Virus record (IMG/VR): IMGVR_UViG_3300020201_000105
Span: 1-21,068 of that record
DNA: 21,068 nucleotides
From: a virus
Strand: one strand, 5' to 3'
Position 1 is the first letter of the stretch; each line of letters starts with the position of its first letter. Below the pieces are notes generated by a model. That model was not told the DNA's origin and ran no database searches. It was given only the letters and a program-made list of their open reading frames with translations. Below, piece after piece: positions 1 through 6,035 of the stretch. The position numbers and the translations under genes were made by a program.

Positions 1-2417
1 GCCTGTCCGCTCCAAATCGCCATATCGCCAACAACAACCGTAAATGCCGGGGCTGAACTGAGCGTTAAGTCTGTTGCTGTCGTGCCAACCGCAATCGTTT
101 TAGAGGCGTCATATGAAATCTGATAGATTTCAAACGGAGCAACATAGTCCGCCGTAGTTTGAGTTACAGCTGGGTTAATGGTAGATATGGCCAATGCAGA
201 GGATTCTTCAAACGCATCCGTAATTTTACCACGGAATAGCATTGATATAAGATCGTCGTTAGAGCCAGTGCCACTCGACACTGCACCGCCACCTGCGCCT
301 GATCCGAATCTTACTATGTCGGCATTTTCAATGAGTGGGGAAGCAGACGAGGCAGTTCGCCATTGGGTTGCTGAAAAATATTGCAAAAACACGTACCCAA
401 TCGGCGAGTTTGTTTTTGGGAAAAGAGCGCCGATAACGGCAGGATCTTGTAGTGTTACTAATGCTGCTTCGGCATCTGAGAAAAGAACTTCTATTTTGCC
501 CTCACCATTTAAACTAAAAGACGCAACATAGTAAAAAGTATTCGTTGGTGTTATTGCCCCTATTTCAAAATCGGAAGGAGCTACGCCCACTGGCTGAGCT
601 AGAGCAAAATTAATAGAAGATGTGGGTATATTATACCAAACAGATCCCTGTATGGGTCCAACAGTTTTGTCTGTTCCATCGGCACCCAAAACAGATGAGC
701 TTTCAAAATAAAGACTTTGATCCGCAGCCCCAACATTTGCCCGTGGTCTTAAAGGAGAGTTTGCCTCGGTGTCTAGGGTTTTGATTGCCCTAGTCAGAGA
801 ACCGTCGTTTTCAACAAAACTGTTCCCAGTAGTTGGGTCCATTGGCGATTGAATCGAATACTCTGGAGTCGAATCGGCAGGAGAAGTAGCTCCCATGTAA
901 GCAAGATTTTGGTTTGAGATCCCTTCTCCGATTTCTTGGCTTTCTCCTAGCACCAACTCTTCGCCAAAAAACCTAGCGTAAACGCTGGTATCGGACCTTA
1001 AAAATAACCAGTAAGTACTAGAATCGCTAGGAACTGAGCCCCTAAGAGCCACCTGTACGTGTCTGTCAGTAGAAGGAGCGGCGTTGGTCTGATAGGTCCC
1101 AAAAGCGTAAAAAGAAGCGTCCCCTGTTGCTGGGGAGGTTGCTCCTGAAAAGGCAGCAGTAAGAGTCACCTGAGATATTGAGTTAACTGCGGCAATTTCA
1201 TAATAAGCGTCATCGCCTAGTACTGCAATTCTAATAAAGTCGCCAGCCAAAAGAAGTGAGGTCCAAGAGGCCGCACCTACAGAAGTTACCACTGTGCTGC
1301 CGTTTGTCCATATCAGGTTTGAAGATACGGGCTCATCTCTCACTAGGTTTAGATAGGCGACTTCGTTGGCCGCAAGAGTTATATCAGTTGTTGCATTATT
1401 TGCCAAAATCTTATATGTAAGTGCGCTGCCTACCACCTTCAGGTTAATAGCCGAATCCCAGTTCATCTGACCAGTGACGACAAGAGACGCTCCGCCGTGG
1501 GTTACCGACCCTGTTCCTGTTACTACAGTGTTAACAGCGTCCTCTCTTAAATGTACAACTGAGCCACCACCGCCGCCGCCACCGCTAGCTGAAGACCAAT
1601 AGGCAGTTCCCTTAATTTCCTTAATAGCCGAAAGCATTGCATTTATAAGTTCTTTTAGAGAGCCGATCGACTTGTCACCGCCAACAAACACGTTTGTGCT
1701 AGAGTTGGAGCTGTTTTCTGTGGTTCCGTTTGGAGCCCTGCCTTGAGACCAAGGGTAAGTATATGAAAGATCGGGGGTTTGACCGCCTTCTCCTAGTCCA
1801 AACATGAGGGGTCTTGAGTCGGTTATTGAGACAACACTGTTGTTTACGTCAGTGACCACCTGAGCGATGGGGCAGATTCTCGCTTGAGCTGGGTCTGTGA
1901 AGGGTAGTGTTGATATTGTAATGACGAAATTTAAGGTCCGAGCCAAAGGGACGACTCTGGAAAATTGAGAGTCTGATGCAACGTCGTAAAAATACACGAT
2001 GTCTTCTGTCGTAGGGTCTAAAGTTCTTGAGTAGTCTATTCCAATATAGTTGGTCGTACCTGCGGCAAACGTCCCAGTTACAACACCTGAGTTTAGATTT
2101 CCGTCCAAAACCTCATTTGGGGCATCAAATTCGGTAAGATAAAAGGTTCCTGATGTAACAGAGGCTCCCTGAAAGATCCCTGCGTTAGCTACAATCATCG
2201 CCAAGGCGCTTGCAGGATTGCCTATAACTCCTGTGTGTACGATTGAGAACCCTCTTAGGACGTAAGGGATAGCTATGCCGCTGCTTGGGTCTACATTTGT
2301 TGCAAAAGCGGACAGAAGGGCATTAAAATCCTCTTGAACTGCTGAGTCAACGGCCTTCAGGGTATCCGTATTCACTCTAGACTGACTAAAATATGAATTT
2401 GATCTTATGTTTGCCAT
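1..2417 (-). CDS. Large fibre-like / baseplate appendage protein, N-terminal 805 residues (3' end outside window)
   Basis: The minus strand is open without a stop from an ATG at 2417 to the left edge. The start (MANIRSNSYF) follows AGGA (plus-strand 2425-2428) by 7 bases. The first 278 residues form a separate module ending in a SITDSRPLMFGLGEG segment. Seven consecutive glycines follow (residues 279-285, plus-strand 1563-1583), probably a hinge. Next come Thr/Ser/Val-rich beta segments, including one of the 'GDFIRI...YYEIAAV' type also found in the J protein, and a second Gly-rich stretch (GSGAGGGAVSSG) near residue 705. There is no signal peptide or membrane helix. The composition and position, downstream of the wedge genes, suggest a fibre, fibre adaptor or other virion appendage. 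I recognise no named family, and the product could instead be a structural collar or whisker protein. The coding call is firm; the role is inferred. Confidence 0.8.
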   Translation of the reverse strand, partial: MANIRSNSYFSQSRVNTDTLKAVDSAVQEDFNALLSAFATNVDPSSGIAIPYVLRGFSIVHTGVIGNPASALAMIVANAGIFQGASVTSGTFYLTEFDAPNEVLDGNLNSGVVTGTFAAGTTNYIGIDYSRTLDPTTEDIVYFYDVASDSQFSRVVPLARTLNFVITISTLPFTDPAQARICPIAQVVTDVNNSVVSITDSRPLMFGLGEGGQTPDLSYTYPWSQGRAPNGTTENSSNSSTNVFVGGDKSIGSLKELINAMLSAIKEIKGTAYWSSASGGGGGGGSVVHLREDAVNTVVTGTGSVTHGGASLVVTGQMNWDSAINLKVVGSALTYKILANNATTDITLAANEVAYLNLVRDEPVSSNLIWTNGSTVVTSVGAASWTSLLLAGDFIRIAVLGDDAYYEIAAVNSISQVTLTAAFSGATSPATGDASFYAFGTYQTNAAPSTDRHVQVALRGSVPSDSSTYWLFLRSDTSVYARFFGEELVLGESQEIGEGISNQNLAYMGATSPADSTPEYSIQSPMDPTTGNSFVENDGSLTRAIKTLDTEANSPLRPRANVGAADQSLYFESSSVLGADGTDKTVGPIQGSVWYNIPTSSINFALAQPVGVAPSDFEIGAITPTNTFYYVASFSLNGEGKIEVLFSDAEAALVTLQDPAVIGALFPKTNSPIGYVFLQYFSATQWRTASSASPLIENADIVRFGSGAGGGAVSSGTGSNDDLISMLFRGKITDAFEESSALAISTINPAVTQTTADYVAPFEIYQISYDASKTIAVGTTATDLTLSSAPAFTVVVGDMAIWSGQ

Positions 2418-2424
2418 TCGGTGT

Positions 2425-2428
2425 TCCT
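2425..2428 (-). promoter_or_regulatory. Ribosome binding site of the fibre-like gene
   Basis: Read on the minus strand this is AGGA, 7 bases before the ATG at 2417. It supports that start for the left-edge gene. Confidence 0.55.
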
Positions 2429-2435
2429 GTATGAC

Positions 2436-2453
2436 GCTTTTGCTGTTAAAAGC
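2436..2453. repeat. Short inverted repeat (hairpin) in the divergent intergenic region
   Basis: GCTTTT and AAAAGC flank a 6-base loop (GCTGTT), giving a perfect 6-bp stem. The 8-mer GCTTTTGC at 2436-2443 also has its reverse complement GCAAAAGC at 2499-2506, touching the -35 box of the rightward promoter. This could be an operator pair between divergent promoters. The arms are short and AT-rich, so chance is a real alternative. Confidence 0.3.
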
Positions 2454-2472
2454 AGAATATCTCTCATGTAAA
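2445..2472 (-). promoter_or_regulatory. Candidate leftward promoter for the fibre-like gene
   Basis: On the minus strand TTTACA (plus-strand 2467-2472) and TTTAAC (2445-2450) are 16 bases apart. They match the sigma70 consensus at 5 of 6 and 4 of 6 positions. Transcription would begin near 2438, leaving a leader of about 20 bases with the AGGA site. The -10 box sits inside the inverted repeat at 2436-2453. This is a weak candidate: a late phage gene might instead use a phage-specific promoter or read-through. Confidence 0.3.
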
Positions 2473-2496
2473 GAAGATTACGGTTTTTCGTTTGGG

Positions 2497-2525
2497 TTGC
2501 AAAAGCTAATTAGGGATGATATATT
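2497..2525 (+). promoter_or_regulatory. Sigma70-type promoter for the plus-strand gene block
   Basis: TTGCAA (2497-2502) and TATATT (2520-2525) are separated by exactly 17 bases. They match the sigma70 consensus at 4 of 6 and 5 of 6 positions. The predicted start near 2532 gives a leader of about 24 bases containing AAGGG (2541-2545) before the ATG at 2556. It faces the only plus-strand genes of the window. A host-type promoter would let these genes be expressed independently of the late structural operon. Confidence 0.6.
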
Positions 2526-2555
2526 CACAATAGAAGCAGAAAGGGAAAATCATCG

Positions 2556-2861
2556 ATGGGCAAAAAGAAATTCAACAAAGAAGATGACAGATATCAGAAA
2601 ATGTTTAATGAAAACAAGGAGTTAAAAAGAGAGCTTTCTATTGCAAAAAATCAAATAGAAAGATCTAAAAAGCCCTGCTCTTGCGAACGGCCCCCGAAAA
2701 AGGAAAAAGCAAAAGAGCCCGACCTGATTGTAGAAAAAAGTGAGATCTGTGAAAAATGCGGACTAGAGATGGCTGTAGTCGAATACTCTAAGATAGGGGA
2801 AAGCTGGTTTTTCCTTCGATGTCCTGCAAAACACAGAACTCACGGAAAGAAAATGCCATGA
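2556..2861 (+). CDS. Small coiled-coil / zinc-ribbon protein
   Basis: The product has 101 residues. AAGGG at 2541-2545 precedes the ATG by 10 bases. Residues 1-38 are Lys/Glu/Asn-rich and predicted helical, probably a short coiled coil. A CSC pair lies at 41-43. A Lys/Pro-rich linker is followed by a zinc-ribbon-like half, with C65-x2-C68-G and then C89-x3-H93 (H96 as an alternative ligand). The basic ends and metal-binding knuckle suggest nucleic-acid or protein binding. No enzyme motif is visible and I recognise no named family. It is the first gene of the plus-strand block and its TGA overlaps the exonuclease start as ATGA (2858-2861), so the two are probably translated together. The gene is well supported; the zinc-site reading is inference from Cys/His spacing. 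Confidence 0.75.
   Translation: MGKKKFNKEDDRYQKMFNENKELKRELSIAKNQIERSKKPCSCERPPKKEKAKEPDLIVEKSEICEKCGLEMAVVEYSKIGESWFFLRCPAKHRTHGKKMP
2844..2849 (+). promoter_or_regulatory. Ribosome binding site fixing the exonuclease start
   Basis: GGAAAG lies 8 bases before the ATG at 2858. The alternative in-frame ATG at 2819 has only pyrimidine-rich sequence before it and would overlap the previous gene by 43 bases. This supports 2858 as the start. Confidence 0.5.
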
Positions 2862-3475
2862 ATGTAGTTTCAATAGACCTCGAAATGAATAATCCGACAT
2901 ATGAGCAAAAGATTATCTCCGTAGGCGTTACAGTAGGCAGTCTATATGACAGAACTATTTTGACATCTAAGGACTTTTTTGTGAACCCCAGGGAGCCGCT
3001 GACAGAGTTTATCAAGAAGCTGTGTAATATTAGTCAGGAAACTGTTGATAATGCAAAAGAGCTTCAGGATGTATATCTCGATATATTAAGTTTCATTAAG
3101 CCCTATAGCGCACATAAGACGATCATAGAGTGGGGCACGGGAGACTGCTATACTTTGAGACGCCAGCTTTCTGCTACCGACAGGCCCTACGAGTGGTTTG
3201 GGAGCAGGTCATCGATGAACGTAAAGAACTTAGTACAGGCGCATATGTACGCTGTACAGAGAAAAGCTAAGGGAGGGCTTGAAAAGTCCTTATTGCAATT
3301 TGGCGAATCTTTTGATGGAACGCCGCATTCAAGTGAGGATGACTCTAGAAACACAATGGCTATGTTTTTCAGATACCTAGAGGTACTAGATAAAACCAGG
3401 CTAAAGTCTCAGCAGACTCTTTTGACCTACTACAAGTTTTTAGACTTAGTGAAAGAAATAGACCCAAAATGTTAA
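2858..3475 (+). CDS. DEDDh-family 3'-5' exonuclease (RNase T/DnaQ-like fold)
   Basis: The product has 205 residues, counted from the ATG at 2858 that overlaps the upstream stop as ATGA. All exonuclease motifs are visible. Motif I is SIDLEMN (D7, E9), motif II is WGTGDCYTL (D96), and motif III is H157-x4-D162 within TPHSSEDDSRNT, which defines the DEDDh subtype. The segment around residues 42-63 (FVNPREPLT...NISQETV) matches the usual strand/helix between motifs I and II. Family members remove nucleotides from DNA or RNA 3' ends using two metal ions. No polymerase or helicase domain is attached and the length fits a stand-alone exonuclease. In phages such enzymes serve in proofreading, repair, RNA turnover or nucleotide salvage; the sequence does not decide which. 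It is the second gene of the plus-strand block. Confidence 0.88.
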   Translation: MNVVSIDLEMNNPTYEQKIISVGVTVGSLYDRTILTSKDFFVNPREPLTEFIKKLCNISQETVDNAKELQDVYLDILSFIKPYSAHKTIIEWGTGDCYTLRRQLSATDRPYEWFGSRSSMNVKNLVQAHMYAVQRKAKGGLEKSLLQFGESFDGTPHSSEDDSRNTMAMFFRYLEVLDKTRLKSQQTLLTYYKFLDLVKEIDPKC

Positions 3476-3503
3476 CTATAAACAGCAAGACTAAGAGAAG
3501 TGT

Positions 3504-3716
3504 ATGACTCAGAATAGCGATTTTCCCTTAGAGGTGTTAGAAAAAGCAAAAGATATGGCCCTTAAAATGGTAGGGGAGCCTGTTGAGATTTCAAGTGACG
3601 GCACCCTTTCTTTGGATGGGCTAACTATCGGCATGATTGACTCATATAGCTTAAAAATGGACGACACTGGCGTCGAAGCTTCTGTTTCGATAGAATGGGA
3701 TATCCATGCAAGATAG
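3504..3716 (+). CDS. Small protein of unknown function
   Basis: The product has 70 acidic residues, starting 28 bases after the exonuclease stop. The purine stretch AAGAGAAG just before the ATG may be a weak ribosome binding site. An N-terminal helix (about residues 8-22) is followed by short beta-like stretches (DGTLSLDGLTIG, then GVEASVSIEW). There are no cysteines, signal peptide or membrane segment, and I do not recognise it. It overlaps the next gene by 11 bases in another frame, which supports both as genes of one unit. It does not resemble the RES-type toxins that partner the antitoxin-like domain of its neighbour. Confidence 0.6.
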   Translation: MTQNSDFPLEVLEKAKDMALKMVGEPVEISSDGTLSLDGLTIGMIDSYSLKMDDTGVEASVSIEWDIHAR

Positions 3717-3957
3717 CCCAGAGTTTCTATCATTTTGTCATGCACATAGAATCAAGCCAATTGACGTAAAAGCCCTGCGTATAATGTGGAATAAGATCAA
3801 AAAAACAATGGAATGGGAGGATGAAAAGATTTCGCTTTGGATGGAGTCTGAAAATCCACTACTTGGAGGACTAACCCCCGTGCATCTAATTAGTATCAAC
3901 AGGATTCATAAGCTCGCTAAATTTGTAACCATATGCGTTGAGGAAAATCAAGCCTAA
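3706..3957 (+). CDS. Antitoxin-like small protein, resembles MbcA/ParS/Xre toxin-binding domain (DUF2384)
   Basis: The product has 83 residues. Residues 40-73 match the hallmark of the MbcA/ParS/Xre antitoxin toxin-binding domain: a helix ending in W45, then N50-P51-L52-L53-G54-G55, then T57-P58 and a following helix. In known systems this domain clamps a RES-type NAD-degrading toxin and usually follows an Xre-like helix-turn-helix. Here only about 40 helical residues precede it, too few for a normal DNA-binding half, and no toxin gene lies nearby. It may be an orphan toxin-neutralising domain or a relative with another use. The start overlaps the 70-residue gene by 11 bases. Its TAA (3955-3957) overlaps the TAG of the converging structural gene. 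The gene is well supported; the family call is from motif memory and moderately sure. Confidence 0.65.
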   Translation: MQDSPEFLSFCHAHRIKPIDVKALRIMWNKIKKTMEWEDEKISLWMESENPLLGGLTPVHLISINRIHKLAKFVTICVEENQA

Positions 3958-4373
3958 ACTTCATCCAAGACTTCAAATCCTGCGATTCCTTCAAAATTAA
4001 ATGAAACCCGTAGTATACCTCTAGCGGCGACCGAGTAGCTTCTATCTCCGATAACAGCCTTTGGGATAAAAAGAAGGCTTTCTGCGGTAAATCTATTGTA
4101 GATCCGTATTGAGATATACGGGGCTGAGAAAAAAGCCGTAGCCAAAGGAATGGCTTCGATTCCTTGAAGGCCGCCCGAGAAATTAAGGGTGACGCCTGAC
4201 AAGCTTCCGGATACTCCGTCTGTTGTTTCAATAATCTCCATGGGGACGGGACTGTCAACTCCGTATATTTTTTTAATAGAGTTGCCCATCGTCCAAGACG
4301 CTGCCTGACATTCGTTGTATATTTTTCCGTTGATCTTAATTACAATTAAGGCCCCGTGTACTGTTTGACTCAT
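3954..4373 (-). CDS. Small beta-rich tail/baseplate structural protein
   Basis: The product has 139 residues. I start it at the ATG at 4373, which overlaps the upstream stop as ATGA and has GGGAG 7 bases before it. The longer in-frame reading from 4397 adds 8 residues inside the upstream gene and lacks such support. The sequence alternates short beta strands: an N-terminal ALIVIKINGKIYNE, then MEIIETTDGVSGSLSG, LRVSFNFEG and others, without helices, membrane segments or cysteine pairs. This style is usual for tail-tube-like or baseplate beta-barrel proteins such as the gp19/XkdM class. I infer a tail-tube-like fold, possibly a tube initiator or baseplate adaptor, because a true tube gene would normally sit before the tape measure. 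It is the last gene of the uninterrupted right-to-left operon. Confidence 0.75.
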   Translation of the reverse strand: MSQTVHGALIVIKINGKIYNECQAASWTMGNSIKKIYGVDSPVPMEIIETTDGVSGSLSGVTLNFSGGLQGIEAIPLATAFFSAPYISIRIYNRFTAESLLFIPKAVIGDRSYSVAARGILRVSFNFEGIAGFEVLDEV

Positions 4374-6025
4374 TCGTCTACTCCCGTTTCGCCCCAAACC
4401 CAGAATTTAGAGGAATCTTTTAGACCTTTGGTGCCCGGGTATACGACCGTAACCACAATATTTAGCCCAGCTGCCACAATTTTTTCAATTAATTCGATAG
4501 CAAAAATTCTTCCTGCTGCTGTGGTTGTTACATACCCCTGGTAATCAAAGCCATCAGTTCTTGGTATTACATTTTGCTTTAACGCAAGAGAAACATTTGA
4601 TCCTACAGCGTGGTTTTTTTGAAGAATATAGGCAGGACTAAGCAAAATGCTGCTGTCACTTGGAATATTTAAGTATGGGACTGGACCTTCTTGCTGTACA
4701 GTTCCAAAATCAAGCATCACAAATCCTTCAGTGTCTGGGAAGTCTTCGGTAGAGCTAACAAATAGAATTTGGCCAGTCGAGGAATTAGCCGTCAATTCTA
4801 AAGATCCGTTTGGAGCCAAAAGAGTAAAGTTCTGGCTCTGATCATAGATATACGGCCCAAGCTCATCTTCGGCCACATCGGCTTGATCGTTTAAATACAT
4901 GGCCCCTACACGGTCCCGTCTTATGATCTGACTTGTGGCTGGGATTATAATTTCAAGAAGGTTGGCTTGCGACTGATAAACCGATGCGAATCGAAACTTA
5001 GAAACTATTGTCTTTTTAACAGATTTGTAAAAAAGTACGCTATCTACAGAGGTCTGGACGGCTGAGACGGGAGAGGTAGTTAAATCTATTTTCTCAGATA
5101 GAAAGTTAGTAACAACAAAATAGGCATCTCCAGCGGTATCTGATGGCTGTATCTCTTTAATAGTAAATGTTCCCTGATTCGTATTATTGCTACCGCTTGC
5201 AACGGTTGAGTCGAAGACTGGGTCGTAAATATTAACATAGTCGCCCACTCTTACTCGGCTTAAGTCGGGAAATGCTCCAGAAACCCAAGTGTATTTTGCT
5301 CCGCCATCTACAACGGGATCTACAGACCATCCTGTTCCGACAGACGGGGAAGTGTTAATAATAGAAGAAAATCTTAAAGAGTTTTGAGCCCGACCGCCCA
5401 GTACTTCCACCTGACTTGAAGGACCTAGGGTGTCGCTCTGAAGAATAACAAGGTCTCCAGTTCCATCATTTGAGAGATATGCAAACCCTGTCGTGCCTTG
5501 CTCCCTAAGTCCTTTCACTATCGCATCCGCCACTTCTTGGGCGGTTGCTGCGGCAATGTTTGTAAATTGCCCTGTTGTGAACACGACAGTAATAGGAGCC
5601 TGACCATCAAAGGAAAGGATTAAAGTGTCACCATCTCGCAGTAGATAGGTAGAATAGGCTCCAGAATTCGATGTAGCCGCTGTTGCCTCTGCTCCAAAAA
5701 CAACAGACAAAATCTCAAGTATTAAAGACCTGATCTGTTTTTGATTAATAACAGATATTCCAAGCTCCCTAAATAGCTCGTCAGACAAACCGATCGATGG
5801 AGGTCTTGAGATACCGTACTCGGACATTTTCTGATCAAGATAGTCACCTGACGCGGTAATCAGATAAAACTGGTCATGAATGCTTTCTAGTAAATTAACA
5901 AGAGGAACGGCAACAGACTTGGCTAGGGCTCTTAGAATGATATCTACGTTCCGGCCATTAATGGCTGGAGTAAGATATTTTCTTAGTCTTTCGTACTGCT
6001 CTTGTTCTGTTGTGGACCGAGACAT
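4370..6025 (-). CDS. Baseplate wedge protein, probable partner of the J protein
   Basis: The product has 551 residues. AGGGG (plus-strand 6033-6037) precedes the ATG, and the gene begins 10 bases after the J stop. Residues 1-110 are helical and contain TASGDYLDQKMSEYGISRPP (57-76), a motif typical of proteins encoded next to baseplate J genes. Residues 130-220 form a beta repeat (DGDTLILSFDGQ ... LGGRAQNSLRF) of the kind also found in J. Residues 259-306 form a GDYVNIYDP...TNQGTFTI segment of the second repeat type. The C-terminal 50 residues (ELIEKIVAAG LNIVVTVVYP) resemble the J C-terminal module in style. By position it corresponds to the P2 gpI or Mu gp48 slot, but it is much longer than gpI and I see no convincing gpI motif. 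It probably binds J in the wedge. The role rests on context plus shared repeats. Confidence 0.75.
   Translation of the reverse strand: MSRSTTEQEQYERLRKYLTPAINGRNVDIILRALAKSVAVPLVNLLESIHDQFYLITASGDYLDQKMSEYGISRPPSIGLSDELFRELGISVINQKQIRSLILEILSVVFGAEATAATSNSGAYSTYLLRDGDTLILSFDGQAPITVVFTTGQFTNIAAATAQEVADAIVKGLREQGTTGFAYLSNDGTGDLVILQSDTLGPSSQVEVLGGRAQNSLRFSSIINTSPSVGTGWSVDPVVDGGAKYTWVSGAFPDLSRVRVGDYVNIYDPVFDSTVASGSNNTNQGTFTIKEIQPSDTAGDAYFVVTNFLSEKIDLTTSPVSAVQTSVDSVLFYKSVKKTIVSKFRFASVYQSQANLLEIIIPATSQIIRRDRVGAMYLNDQADVAEDELGPYIYDQSQNFTLLAPNGSLELTANSSTGQILFVSSTEDFPDTEGFVMLDFGTVQQEGPVPYLNIPSDSSILLSPAYILQKNHAVGSNVSLALKQNVIPRTDGFDYQGYVTTTAAGRIFAIELIEKIVAAGLNIVVTVVYPGTKGLKDSSKFWVWGETGVDE
4381..4385 (-). 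promoter_or_regulatory. Ribosome binding site fixing the start of the 139-residue gene
   Basis: GGGAG on the minus strand lies 7 bases before the ATG at 4373, inside the 3' end of the upstream gene. It supports 4373 over the longer reading from 4397. Confidence 0.6.
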
Positions 6026-6035
6026 CTACATACCC

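Noticed and set aside
178-531. A 117-codon plus-strand reading frame
   Set aside because: It is the antisense shadow of the continuous minus-strand fibre-like gene, with Pro/Ser-rich shadow composition and no start signal.
2407-2625. A 72-codon plus-strand reading frame across the divergent region
   Set aside because: It overlaps the start of the fibre-like gene and the zinc-ribbon gene, spans the promoter and lacks a ribosome binding site.
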